Shown: piece after piece, positions 1 through 8,802 of the stretch
Layout: each line of letters opens with the position of its first letter
Numbering within the stretch: the first letter of the stretch is position 1
The notes under the pieces: model-generated
What the model was told of the DNA's origin: nothing
Databases searched by the model: none
The model's input: only the letters and a program-made list of their open reading frames with translations
Assembly: GCA_964497515.1 (NCBI GenBank)
Contig: CAZCCV010000013.1
Coordinates: 1 to 58,141 of the forward strand
Direction: 5' to 3'
From: CAZCCV01 sp964497515
GTDB lineage: Bacteria; Armatimonadota; UBA5829; DTLH01
Length of the DNA stretch: 58,141 nucleotides
Program-made: the position numbers and the translations under genes

Positions 1-9
1 AATCTCTAA

Positions 10-363
10 CCCATTCTAGCATCATACAACGTGTACATTATTTCTGCGCATTACTATGTGCCGCCAGGGCCCAAGCAGAGAAGCTACGCCGGAGTCAGGG
101 TCCAGATGTGCCAGATGCTGGACGGAAGCTGGAGGGCTTACTACAAGGACGCTGTGATAGCCACGGCACCGGCAACCGACACGGCGGAACCGATCCGAGC
201 AAGAAACCGCAAGAAAGGAGTACGTGCAGCTTTGGAGTCGAAGTGGGTTTATCTGGCTTCAGCACAGGACCCAGAAAAAGGCACTGCGCCGGCTCATACC
301 GCAAAGCCAACTGCTAGAAGAGCCGGCACAGGCCGTGCCATTAGCGTTACAAAGATAGCATAA
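10..363 (+). pseudogene. IS transposase C-terminal remnant
   Basis: The open frame encodes only the C-terminal end of a DDE integrase-type transposase. The segments QMLDGSWRAYYKD, TDTAEPIRARNRKK and ESKWVYLASAQDP resemble the tail of ISNCY-like transposases from memory of that family. The frame has an in-frame TAA at 7-9 and no plausible start with a ribosome site (only a GTG at 31), and the catalytic core is missing or lies beyond the window edge. I therefore read it as a decayed fragment rather than a gene. IS-end-like repeats follow just downstream at 372-418, as expected for the right end of such an element. The family assignment is from motif memory only. Confidence 0.6.
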
Positions 364-371
364 ATCACAAT

Positions 372-418
372 AAAGGGGACATTTTCCCTCTGCAAAAAAG
401 GGGACATAGTCCCTCTGC
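372..418. repeat. IS-end-like tandem repeat
   Basis: Two near-identical copies lie in tandem, at 372-393 and 396-418, sharing the cores AAAGGGGACAT and TCCCTCTGC. GGGGACAT motifs of this kind are typical of the ends of ISNCY/integrase-type elements, and here they sit directly 3' of the transposase remnant. The stretch 419-590 between this repeat and acpS holds no recognisable gene. Confidence 0.55.
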
Positions 419-590
419 TATAACACCAAGAGAGCTTACAATACGACCAGCTCCTGACTGCCGGCGCATCTATGCCCACAGTCACCTCTACACCGTGTCC
501 AGACCTTGCCTCATCTTTATGCGCTCTTACCTCGCCTTGTATGCAGGATTTCAAGACCACTTTGTCGTAGAATCTGTAGTGGTACTACAC

Positions 591-959
591 ATGGAGATAC
601 TTGGTATCGGGACTGACATAATAGAAATACAGAGAATTGCGGAGTCGGTTGAACGCACAAAGGGCTTCGCAGAAAGAGTCTTTACCGAAAGCGAACTCCG
701 CTACTGCCGTGGGAAGCGCAGTTGTGCCGCACATCTGGCAGGACGCTTTGCGGCCAAAGAGGCTGTCGCAAAAGCTATTGGCCAATCGCTGTCGTGGCAG
801 GATGTGGAAATCCTAAAGAGTGACAACGGAAAACCATCGGTCAGACTGATGGGCAAAGCGAAACTGCTGGCAAGCGGTTGCGGCGTTATGGTCAGCATCT
901 CTCATTCCCGATACTATGCAACTGCAACGGCCATTCTAGTCAGAAAGGATCCCGACTAA
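591..959 (+). CDS. acpS: Holo-[acyl-carrier-protein] synthase
   Basis: Transfers the 4'-phosphopantetheine arm of CoA to apo-acyl carrier protein, activating it for fatty acid synthesis in the cytoplasm. The 122-residue protein begins with the family signature MEILGIGTDI (Mg-binding Asp9) and carries RFAAKEAVAKAIG with the second metal ligand Glu57; this is the normal length for AcpS. The frame is open further upstream to 495, but homologues start at the MxIxGIGTDI motif, so the ATG at 591 is chosen although no strong Shine-Dalgarno precedes it. The stop codon directly abuts the ATG of nnr, the common acpS-nnr pairing, implying translational coupling. Confidence 0.93.
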   Translation: MEILGIGTDIIEIQRIAESVERTKGFAERVFTESELRYCRGKRSCAAHLAGRFAAKEAVAKAIGQSLSWQDVEILKSDNGKPSVRLMGKAKLLASGCGVMVSISHSRYYATATAILVRKDPD

Positions 960-2522
960 ATGAGACTGACCAATGCTTCGCAGATGAGGGAACTCGACCG
1001 CCGCGCTTGTGAAGAGTTCGGGGTTCCGAGCATCGTCCTTATGGAGAACGCTGGCCTTCGAACCTTCGATGTAGTTATGAGGAAGCTCAAAGACATGGGA
1101 GGAAGCCGGGTTGCAATAGTCTGCGGCCGTGGTAATAACGGTGGCGACGGATTTGTTGTTGCAAGGCATCTGCACGAATCTGGAGTTGATGTTCGAGTCT
1201 TTGTCATCGGCCCGGAAGATGGCATAAAAGGTGATGCTCTGACAAACCTGAACATTGCTAAACTCACGGGAATTAAGGTTCTTTCGATTACCGATACCGA
1301 AAAGTTGGCTATGCGTCTTGCTCACGCCGACCTCGTGGTAGATGCGTTGTTCGGAACTGGGGTTAAGGGAGAAGTCTCAGGGTTACCTGGCGAAGTAGTG
1401 GAGGCGATAAACGATTCTGGTCGGTGCGTTGTTTCAGTCGACCTTCCTTCTGGCGTGGACTCAGACACCGGACAGGTTATCGGCAGTTGTGTTCGTGCTG
1501 ATACAACGGTGACCTTCGCTCTACCAAAGATCGGTCTGGTTCAATACCCTGGTGCGGCATACGCGGGAGATATTACAGTCGCTGAGATCGGTATTCCGGA
1601 GGCAGCTATCCGCACAGCCGGAATAACCACCTTCTTCACCGAAGCTTCTGACGTCAAATACAGACTCCCTATGCGCGAGCCAGATTCGCACAAAGGGACA
1701 TTCGGCCACGCGGCACTGATAGCGGGCTCCGTGGGGCTGACGGGAGCCGCGGCCTTGGCTGCAGCATCGGCGGTTAGAGCTGGTGCAGGACTGGTGACGC
1801 TTGGAATCCCACACAGCCTTAACGATATCATTGAAGCCAAAGTGACCGAAGCTATGACAGTCCCTCTGCCAGAAACGGAAGCCAGGAGCGTGTCTTCTGC
1901 TGCGATAGAACAGGCACTCGCACTAATCGAGAAATGCAGTTGCGTTGCAATAGGTCCAGGATTGGGTATGCACCCAGATACTGTGCGGTTCGTGCAGGAA
2001 ATCCTGCCGGAAATCACGAAGCCTATGGTTATCGATGCCGATGCGCTGAACGCCATTTCTGAAAACGTGGAGATAATGTCTAAACTGCAGTCGGCAGCCA
2101 TACTAACACCCCATCCCGGTGAAATGTCGAGGCTAACAGGAACTCCTGTGGCAGCAGTACAGTCGAACAGAGTGAATACTGCAATGGAAGCCGCCGTGCA
2201 GTTTGGTGCAACAATTGTGCTTAAGGGAGCAGGAACCGTTATCGCATCGCCCGATGGCGAAGTATGGATAAACTCCACGGGCAGCCCGGCTCTCGCCTCT
2301 GGGGGCACCGGAGATGTCCTCACAGGAACTATCGTTGGACTCTTGGCGGATGGCATAGCACCGATGGACGCCGCTATCTGTGGAGTGTTTATTCACGGCC
2401 TTGCCGGTGAGATGGCTGCTGACACACTTGGAGAAGTTGGAGTGGCAGCAACGGACTTGCTTCCGTTTCTGACCAAAGCTATAGACCTCATCAGTACTGA
2501 TGAAGATGAAACAGATGCTTGA
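960..2522 (+). CDS. nnr: Bifunctional NAD(P)HX epimerase/dehydratase
   Basis: Repairs damaged hydrated nicotinamide cofactors: the N-terminal YjeF_N domain epimerises R- and S-NAD(P)HX, and the C-terminal ribokinase-like domain dehydrates S-NAD(P)HX with ADP. Visible motifs are NNGGDGFVVARHL (epimerase, about residues 59-71), GHAALIAGSVGLTGAA near residue 250, and NSTGSPALASGGTGDVLTG near residue 445 in the dehydratase active site. The 520-residue length fits the fused bacterial enzyme. Its ATG follows the acpS stop without a gap. The 3' end overlaps an open upstream extension of the following FHA gene, but the better start of that gene (2554) lies 31 bp after this stop. Confidence 0.93.
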   Translation: MRLTNASQMRELDRRACEEFGVPSIVLMENAGLRTFDVVMRKLKDMGGSRVAIVCGRGNNGGDGFVVARHLHESGVDVRVFVIGPEDGIKGDALTNLNIAKLTGIKVLSITDTEKLAMRLAHADLVVDALFGTGVKGEVSGLPGEVVEAINDSGRCVVSVDLPSGVDSDTGQVIGSCVRADTTVTFALPKIGLVQYPGAAYAGDITVAEIGIPEAAIRTAGITTFFTEASDVKYRLPMREPDSHKGTFGHAALIAGSVGLTGAAALAAASAVRAGAGLVTLGIPHSLNDIIEAKVTEAMTVPLPETEARSVSSAAIEQALALIEKCSCVAIGPGLGMHPDTVRFVQEILPEITKPMVIDADALNAISENVEIMSKLQSAAILTPHPGEMSRLTGTPVAAVQSNRVNTAMEAAVQFGATIVLKGAGTVIASPDGEVWINSTGSPALASGGTGDVLTGTIVGLLADGIAPMDAAICGVFIHGLAGEMAADTLGEVGVAATDLLPFLTKAIDLISTDEDETDA

Positions 2523-2553
2523 AAGACGATTATTGCAGTCAGGGAGAAATCAC

Positions 2554-3846
2554 GTGAGACTTACACTTGCTTTGTTGGCAGTTGCTTTTGCTTTTTCTGC
2601 AGGAGCGTGGGGTGATCCTGTGCTTAACGTCACCTCTCCGAAAAAGGGTGAATTCATCTACTGGATGGAATACACCGACACTACTGGCAAATCACAACTG
2701 ACAGTTCCGCAAAGTGCGTCGAGGGAGTCTTTCAAAATCGATCTGGCTCCAGTTGCAGAGGGTGAAAACCTCAGTGAGGGGTATCTGAAAGTATTGGATC
2801 CCAGGTCTGGCAATGTTGCTCCCAAGAAGCTAGCATCTTTGGAGGGAAAGACCGATCTCAAACTGAAAGAAGCAGATTTCACTCTGGTTCGCACTGTCTC
2901 AGTAGTACTGATACCCTCTGGTGGTGAACCTGACGAGCGGATTGCATCGGCTGTTGTGACGCTGATGGATGGAAACTCGGATGAGTATACCTCAATAGTG
3001 GATCCGACAATGGAGGGAACGGCGGTATTCCACGATGTAGCAGGCGGCGCAGTGTCGGTTCAAGTCGGCTACGACGACTCAAAGAAAATGATTCTAGACT
3101 TCAGTATACCGCTCGACAGAAAGACACAGGTTTACACTGAGGAACTGACCATACCTTCTAAGGCAAAGACCGTCAAAGCGTCTACAACTGGCCCCGGTGA
3201 AGCAAAGAGCAGCTACAGTTCATCATCAGATGCTGAATCGAAAAAAGGCTCATCGTCAGTGTGGTTGCAGTATGTAATCAGCTTTGCTCTACTGTTTATC
3301 GTTGTGGGCGTAGCTTTCGCAATTTGGAAATCGATGGGTGCACGCAGCCTTGAAGAGAGCCTGAGAAAGATGGGAGTGCAGTTCCCACAGGACGCGGAAG
3401 GAGCTGGAGCGCCTGCAACCGATGCCGGGCCACAGGTAGACCCAAACATCTGTCAGTTCTGTGGTCAGCACAAAGACGCCAATGGTGCTTGCGCGTGTAG
3501 TGTCGATGCTCCACTTAGTGGAGCAACTCCGACACCATCGACTGGTGCTTTGGGTGTTCCCAGGCTAGTTGGGACACTAGGGACGTATTCTGGGCGCATC
3601 TTTGAGATAGCCGGCGCAGAAGCCACGATTGGCAGGGACACGGGTAACACTATCCCACTTCCAGATGACCACACTACTTCCCGCAGACACGCAAGGATCG
3701 TAAATGAAAACGGTGTCCTTTCCATAGTTGATGAGGGAAGCTCAAACGGCACTTTTGTAAATGGTGGAAAAATTGCTGGCAAGCACGCGCTATCTGCCGG
3801 AGACGAGATACAACTCGGAAGCACTAAGTTCAGGTTCGAGATGTAG
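2554..3846 (+). CDS. Membrane-anchored FHA-domain protein with zinc ribbon
   Basis: Secretory N-terminus (LTLALLAVAFAFSAGAWG, signal-peptide-like), then an extracytoplasmic region of about 200 residues without recognised family, a serine-rich linker and one transmembrane helix (YVISFALLFIVVGVAFAIW). The cytoplasmic part has a ribbon-like CQFCGQHKDANGACAC motif and a C-terminal FHA domain (IGRD, SRRHARI and SSNGTFVNG motifs) that should bind phosphothreonine. GTG at 2554 is chosen because AGGGAG lies 7 bases upstream and translation from it begins directly with the signal peptide; the in-frame ATG at 2500 would overlap nnr and add a charged extension. First gene of a cluster of FHA, vWA, PP2C and kinase genes. 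Possibly links an outside signal to inside phospho-dependent binding (inference). Confidence 0.8.
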   Translation: MRLTLALLAVAFAFSAGAWGDPVLNVTSPKKGEFIYWMEYTDTTGKSQLTVPQSASRESFKIDLAPVAEGENLSEGYLKVLDPRSGNVAPKKLASLEGKTDLKLKEADFTLVRTVSVVLIPSGGEPDERIASAVVTLMDGNSDEYTSIVDPTMEGTAVFHDVAGGAVSVQVGYDDSKKMILDFSIPLDRKTQVYTEELTIPSKAKTVKASTTGPGEAKSSYSSSSDAESKKGSSSVWLQYVISFALLFIVVGVAFAIWKSMGARSLEESLRKMGVQFPQDAEGAGAPATDAGPQVDPNICQFCGQHKDANGACACSVDAPLSGATPTPSTGALGVPRLVGTLGTYSGRIFEIAGAEATIGRDTGNTIPLPDDHTTSRRHARIVNENGVLSIVDEGSSNGTFVNGGKIAGKHALSAGDEIQLGSTKFRFEM

Positions 3847-3872
3847 CCTCGCGGATGGCTGAAGGATAACTA

Positions 3873-5342
3873 TTGTCAAGAATATTGCGTTATCTTATAC
3901 TCGCTGCACTAGGCGGCTTCATAGCATGGGCTATTGCTGAACCTATCGACCCGCTTACTCCATACGTAGCGCCGGGTGCTACACCGCCGGATATGGGGGC
4001 GGTGCAGATGGCGCTGCTTGGTGCGCTCTTTGGGTTCTTCTTGGGCACTTCACTTGGAATTGCGGAGGCACTATCCGGCGTCTCTCCTCGTGATGCTTTG
4101 AAGGCAGTATTGGTTGGTGCCACCTTCGGAGTATTCGGTGGGGCGCTCGGACTTCTGCTCGGGAACATACTCATTTATATGCCGCTTCACAGTATAGTAG
4201 TGCGCCACTTCAGCCCTGGCCCCTCAGCTACCGGCTTTGTCCTCGAGCTTATTGGAAGAACTGGTGGATGGGCACTTATCGGAGCTGTAACTGGGCTTGC
4301 CCAGGGTATATCCACTGCATCTACGAAGAAAATGACAAATGGCACCATCGGGGGGCTATTGGGCGGCGCGGCAGGTGGTTTCATTTTTCAGGTTTTCCAC
4401 TTCTTGCTGATGCGGCCTGAGATGCTGCGGATGATTGGTTTCACTATTACCGCGAGTGCAGTTGGCTTGTTCATTGGGTTCATAGAAGAGGTGACAAAAC
4501 GCGCCTGGCTGATACGACTTGTAGGACGAAATGAAGGCAAGGAGTATCAGATATATAAGCGTGAGACGTATGTTGGTCGGGACGAATTAGCAGAAATTCC
4601 TATCTTTAATGATCCTGACGTTCAACCGCGACATTTTGTTATCAGAGCCGACGCACATCGCCACGTGGTATATGACCTCAACACCACCGCAGGCACTATG
4701 GTGAACGGACAAAAAGTGCAGCAGCAGTCTCTACGAGATGGCGACGTCATTCAAATCGGAATGACTAAACTGCTTTTCAGAGACAAGAGCACCAGATCAC
4801 TTGTTCCACGAGCGGTCGATCTGTATGGCTCCCCCGGAAAGGGCATACCAAGCTCAGATCGCATCTGCCCGTTCTGTGGAGGAATCAAAGATGCTCAGGG
4901 CAATTGTGGATGCAGCATTGGAGCCGATCCCACTCAGAATCAGACCGTTCAGCAGCCCGCTGGATTTCCTACTCAGCAAATGCCGCAACCGGTGGATGGG
5001 GATCCATCATATGGCACTGCAGCGGGTCCACTGACGGGACAGCAAACAGGCATCCATAAACTGATTGTCATCAGTGGGCCGCACGTCGGACAGACGTTTG
5101 TGTTGTCTACTAACGGAGAGACTACATTAGGCAGGCAGTCTGACAGGGATGTCTCACTCGTGAACGATAACACTGTCTCCCGGCAGCACGCTAGAGTCGT
5201 CAATGAGGGTGGCCAGTTTGTTCTTTACGACAATGACAGTGCCAACGGAACACACGTGAATAACAGCCGAATCACACGGCACGTTCTCGTGCCAGGTGAT
5301 TTCATTCAGGTAGGCAGCACGAAGCTCAGATACGAGAGTTGA
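3873..5342 (+). CDS. Polytopic membrane protein with two FHA domains
   Basis: The first about 210 residues are glycine-rich hydrophobic segments forming roughly six membrane helices (for example ALLGALFGFFLGTSLG and IGGLLGGAAGGFIFQVF). A first FHA domain follows at about 215-300 (YVGRDE, VQPRHFVI, TAGTMVNG), then a CPFCGGIKDAQGNCGC ribbon very like that of the preceding protein, a Q/P-rich linker and a second, more canonical FHA at about 395-489 (LGRQSDRD, SRQHARVV, SANGTHVN). TTG at 3873 is the start: GAAGGA lies 6 bases upstream and the gene follows the previous stop by 26 bp. A membrane scaffold reading phosphothreonine is the likely role; partners are probably encoded next door. The first FHA lacks parts of the usual SRxH core (PRH), so its phospho-binding is uncertain. 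Confidence 0.8.
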   Translation: MSRILRYLILAALGGFIAWAIAEPIDPLTPYVAPGATPPDMGAVQMALLGALFGFFLGTSLGIAEALSGVSPRDALKAVLVGATFGVFGGALGLLLGNILIYMPLHSIVVRHFSPGPSATGFVLELIGRTGGWALIGAVTGLAQGISTASTKKMTNGTIGGLLGGAAGGFIFQVFHFLLMRPEMLRMIGFTITASAVGLFIGFIEEVTKRAWLIRLVGRNEGKEYQIYKRETYVGRDELAEIPIFNDPDVQPRHFVIRADAHRHVVYDLNTTAGTMVNGQKVQQQSLRDGDVIQIGMTKLLFRDKSTRSLVPRAVDLYGSPGKGIPSSDRICPFCGGIKDAQGNCGCSIGADPTQNQTVQQPAGFPTQQMPQPVDGDPSYGTAAGPLTGQQTGIHKLIVISGPHVGQTFVLSTNGETTLGRQSDRDVSLVNDNTVSRQHARVVNEGGQFVLYDNDSANGTHVNNSRITRHVLVPGDFIQVGSTKLRYES

Positions 5343-5376
5343 GTCTTCCCGAAAAACAGGGGCTAGAGGAGCAGAT

Positions 5377-6726
5377 ATGGACACTACACAGATGATGCCT
5401 CCGTTCGATGACAACCGAACGCAGATCGGCGGGTCAATGCAAGACCAGAACCGAACACAGGCGTTCGACCCGGGGCGCACGCAAATGGCTGGCCCCCCGG
5501 AGAAAGCACTGCGCGTTGAATGCACAATGGGTAACCGCTATGCGTTATCGTCTCGCAGTTCCCGCGAAAACGTGCTGGTCAGTCTGCATGCAAGTGGTGC
5601 TATGGGACAGGCAAGGATGCCACTCAACCTTTGTCTCATCATTGACCGTAGCGGATCGATGGAGGGTGAGCCTCTGGAATATGTCAAGCGCGCGTGTGGC
5701 TATGTGGTGGATCTGCTGGAGCCGAATGATATACTGTCTATCGTCACTTTTGAAGAGTATGTCGAGGTGCTTATGCCCGCACGGCGCGTGGTAAATAAGG
5801 CGCTGATCAAAGAGCATATCAACCGCATAGAACCAGGGAACACTACTAATCTCTACGACGGAGTCGTCACCGGTGCGAGCCAAATTGCGAGCGTCTACTC
5901 TCGAGGCTGCGTTAACCGCGCACTGCTGTTTACTGATGGAGACCCCACCGCTGGTATCAAAGACTTCAGCTCTATTGTCGGGATGATCGGCGAACAGAAG
6001 AGTCGTGGGATTACCATCACTGCACTCGGATTTGGAAACGAGTACAACGAAGAACTCCTAGCAGGAATCGCCCGGAAGGCCGGTGGGAACTACTACTATA
6101 TCACTAGGCCGGATCTGATTCCTGAAGTCTTTCGAAAAGAACTTGAGATGCTGATGACCGTGGTTGCCCGAAATGTGAGGCTGAAAGTCAATATGACGAA
6201 GTGGGTTCAGCTTAGACAGATGTACGGCCATCTTCCGACCTTCGGCAACAGATCGGCCGAAACGACACTTCCCGATGTCGAGAGAGCCAGTGCCGAGAGT
6301 TGTATCATCGAACTAGAACTCGGCCTTCGGCCAGCAGGTGTATACCGCGTAGGGCAGGCCGTGGTGACGTACGATGATTCGGTTACAGGTCGAACAGAAC
6401 AGGTCACCGAAGATATGGTGCTGGAGTTCACACCGGATGAGTCGTTGATAAAGTTGAACGCCAGCCAGAGAGTTCAGCGCGAGATTGAGGTTGCTATGGC
6501 CTCCAGACAGTTGGAGCGCACGGTAATGGGTATGCGAACGCAACAGATTTCCCCTGCCGAAGCAATGCAGGAACTGGAAAAGACAAAAGCACTGCTTGTA
6601 CAGCAGGGCAAAGTGGTGCAGGCACAAGATATCCAGCAAGCGATAGACAGTATTAAACAAGGCGCTGGTGTCGAAAAGACGCTTGTGGGCACTATCTATA
6701 ATCTAGACCGTGGGAGGGAGAAGTAA
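5377..6726 (+). CDS. vWA-domain protein with TQ-rich N-terminal tail
   Basis: A von Willebrand factor A domain begins near residue 83 with an intact MIDAS motif (DRSGS, Asp90/Ser92/Ser94), followed by the FTDGDPTAG strand, so metal-dependent protein binding is likely. The first 40 residues are low-complexity and contain four TQ dipeptides (Thr4, 15, 27, 35) in contexts such as NRTQIG and GRTQMA. No signal peptide or membrane helix is seen, so the protein is probably cytoplasmic. AGAGGAG upstream of the ATG at 5377 supports the start. It is embedded between FHA proteins and upstream of a PP2C phosphatase and a Ser/Thr kinase. I infer that the tail is a phosphoacceptor for neighbouring FHA domains; this is not shown by sequence alone. 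Confidence 0.85.
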   Translation: MDTTQMMPPFDDNRTQIGGSMQDQNRTQAFDPGRTQMAGPPEKALRVECTMGNRYALSSRSSRENVLVSLHASGAMGQARMPLNLCLIIDRSGSMEGEPLEYVKRACGYVVDLLEPNDILSIVTFEEYVEVLMPARRVVNKALIKEHINRIEPGNTTNLYDGVVTGASQIASVYSRGCVNRALLFTDGDPTAGIKDFSSIVGMIGEQKSRGITITALGFGNEYNEELLAGIARKAGGNYYYITRPDLIPEVFRKELEMLMTVVARNVRLKVNMTKWVQLRQMYGHLPTFGNRSAETTLPDVERASAESCIIELELGLRPAGVYRVGQAVVTYDDSVTGRTEQVTEDMVLEFTPDESLIKLNASQRVQREIEVAMASRQLERTVMGMRTQQISPAEAMQELEKTKALLVQQGKVVQAQDIQQAIDSIKQGAGVEKTLVGTIYNLDRGREK

Positions 6727-6727
6727 G

Positions 6728-7777
6728 TTGCAGAACGATATGGAAAAGACCCAAATCGCTGTGACCAGCACATCGGAGAACCTGACGCAAGTTATCTCCG
6801 CACCTGGTGCAGAAGCAACGCAAATGGCTATTAGTGTTACTTGCCCTGTTTGCAAGGCGATCACTGCTGGCGGCGAGAATTACTGCGCCGACTGTGGCTT
6901 CTTGCTATCGTCGGTGCCTGCAGAATCCCTGGAGATAGTGTCTTTGCCAGTGCTGCCCAAACTCGTTGATGTCTCCACTGGCCGTGAATCGTTGTTGAAC
7001 CCAGGTGCTAACACTATTGGTCGCGAGAACGCGGATGTTCTGATCTCCCATCCCACTGTCTCTCGGCAGCACGCCAAACTGACAGTCACTGAGGATGGAT
7101 TCGTACTAGAAGACGTAGGCAGCATCAACGGCACTTTCGCAGGCGATCAGCGTTTGGAACACGGAGAATCGATAAGCATCGAACCAGAAACTGAAATACG
7201 AATCGGTTCCGTTACGATGCGATTAGAAGTTCCTCAGCCCGATGCTGAACCCAGCAACTCCGACGATTCAGAACCAAGTGAAACTGTAGGCTCTGAGGTT
7301 GCTACTCTGGAATCAGTTGACGCTGAAAGGGATGTTGACGCAGAAGAGCAGACTTCGCCTGTAGAGGAATTGCCGAATGAAGCCGACGAAACGTTGCAGG
7401 CGGATACCGATTCAGAAACTGAAGAGGAAACAGAGTCGCCAACGCCAGATGCGAATGAGCCTCACGAAGAACCCCAGGTTCTTGCCGAATTGTTGCCGAC
7501 GGCAGATGGTGAAGCATTTGCACTTGTTTCCGGGGAGAACTCAGTCGGCAGGAGACCATCGAACAGCATTGTGCTTGCAGACCCGTACGTCTCCGGCAGT
7601 CACGCAACAATAACTGCCGAAGACGCTGGGTTTGTACTGATAGATTTGAACAGCACCAACGGCACTTCTGTGAACGGTCAAAGACTCACTGCAGGCGAGC
7701 CGCACACGCTTTCTGATGGCGATGAAGTGGTCTTTGGTCAGATGGCTTTCAGATTTGCAGTGCAAACAACTGAATAA
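6728..7777 (+). CDS. Soluble protein with zinc ribbon and two FHA domains
   Basis: Order: TQ-containing tail (Thr8, 20, 31), a four-cysteine ribbon (Cys39, 42, 53, 56; CPVC...CADC), FHA-1 at about 80-155 (IGRENADV, SRQHAKL, SINGTFAG), an acidic Glu/Asp-rich linker of about 90 residues, and FHA-2 at about 255-345 (VGRRPSNS, SGSHATI, STNGTSVNG). There is no membrane segment. TTG at 6728 is preferred: it lies one base after the stop of the vWA gene with GGGAGGGAG 7 bases upstream; ATG at 6740 is the alternative. The architecture resembles GarA/OdhI-type FHA regulators with an N-terminal phosphorylatable tail, though here doubled. Target unknown. Likely a phospho-dependent adaptor for the kinase encoded two genes downstream. 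Confidence 0.8.
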   Translation: MQNDMEKTQIAVTSTSENLTQVISAPGAEATQMAISVTCPVCKAITAGGENYCADCGFLLSSVPAESLEIVSLPVLPKLVDVSTGRESLLNPGANTIGRENADVLISHPTVSRQHAKLTVTEDGFVLEDVGSINGTFAGDQRLEHGESISIEPETEIRIGSVTMRLEVPQPDAEPSNSDDSEPSETVGSEVATLESVDAERDVDAEEQTSPVEELPNEADETLQADTDSETEEETESPTPDANEPHEEPQVLAELLPTADGEAFALVSGENSVGRRPSNSIVLADPYVSGSHATITAEDAGFVLIDLNSTNGTSVNGQRLTAGEPHTLSDGDEVVFGQMAFRFAVQTTE

Positions 7778-7839
7778 TCGTAGCGCAGACGCAGCTAATT
7801 GATATTGTGATACTCTGTCCCGATTGAAAGGGCAAATTG

Positions 7840-8793
7840 ATGGATCCAAATACTGATTCCACTGATATTCAGGATGAAATAGAGATCACGGCGGAACTTA
7901 ATCCGTTGGAGATTGCTGCTGAGTGGGAAAGCCTCGCCAACCGAGCAAAGCTGATTCATCCTGTCATCAGGATTGCTGCACGCACTGACCTTGGCAGAAT
8001 TAGAGAGAACAATGAAGACAAATTCGACTTCTTTGAAGTAGATGACCCAGTGCTATCTGCCCGAAAAGGTTCGTTCTACGCTGTTGCTGACGGTATGGGC
8101 GGACACGCTGCCGGTCAGATAGCGAGCGAAATGGCTCTTAAGACGGTGGTCAAGTCATACTACAAAGACGAATCTGCCGATGTGGTCGGAAGCCTCAGAA
8201 GGGCGATTGCGGAAGCTAACAGCCTCATCTGTGACGCAGCTCAAATGATTACCGAACGAAAAGGAATGGGCACTACGCTCGTCTCTGTGGTGATCAGAGC
8301 CGACACTGCTTACTTCGCTCACGTTGGAGACAGCAGAGCTTATATCGTAAGGAATCACTCCATCCGACAGATAACCGAAGACCATTCCTGGGTTGCAGAA
8401 CAGGTTCGCCGCGGCGCTATGACATTGCACGAAGCGGAGCGGTCTCCGTTCAGGAACGTAATCACTCGATCTCTTGGCAATATGCCAACGGTAGAATCGG
8501 ATATACATGCGGAGACAATTGAGGCTGGGGACACCATTATTCTTTGCAGTGACGGGCTCTCAGGCCACCTGTCGGCTAAGGATATGCTGTGCACCACTGA
8601 TAGTAGAAACCCTGCACAGGCTGCAATGGATCTGGTAGAGTTGGCCAATGACCGAGGAGGGCAGGATAATATCACCGTTATGATTGTAGTCATTGAAGAT
8701 ATTTTGTGTGATGAGGGCGCTGACGAATTACCCGCCGTGAGCGCGGTTGAAGTCAAGCCCAGAAAACGCCGATTCTTCGGGCTGCTCAGGTAG
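7840..8793 (+). CDS. PP2C-family Ser/Thr protein phosphatase
   Basis: Metal-dependent phosphatase removing phosphate from Ser/Thr, the natural antagonist of the adjacent kinase. All PP2C motifs are visible in order: RTDLGRIRENNED, VADGMGGHAAGQIA, GMGTTLV, HVGDSRAYIVR, ITEDHSWV, ITRSLG, LCSDGLSGHL and GGQDNITVMIV. About 45 residues precede the catalytic domain. No membrane helix is seen; the C-terminus is basic (RKRRFFGLLR). ATG at 7840 is used, with AAAGGG 7 bases upstream; a TTG immediately before it is in frame. It ends 9 bp before the kinase gene, a typical PP2C-STPK operon pair. Confidence 0.93.
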   Translation: MDPNTDSTDIQDEIEITAELNPLEIAAEWESLANRAKLIHPVIRIAARTDLGRIRENNEDKFDFFEVDDPVLSARKGSFYAVADGMGGHAAGQIASEMALKTVVKSYYKDESADVVGSLRRAIAEANSLICDAAQMITERKGMGTTLVSVVIRADTAYFAHVGDSRAYIVRNHSIRQITEDHSWVAEQVRRGAMTLHEAERSPFRNVITRSLGNMPTVESDIHAETIEAGDTIILCSDGLSGHLSAKDMLCTTDSRNPAQAAMDLVELANDRGGQDNITVMIVVIEDILCDEGADELPAVSAVEVKPRKRRFFGLLR

Positions 8794-8802
8794 TAGAGAG
8801 CT

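Noticed and set aside
1541..2356. 271-codon minus-strand frame inside nnr
   Set aside because: Shadow of the highly biased nnr coding sequence; Ser/Ala/Pro-rich without domain motifs.
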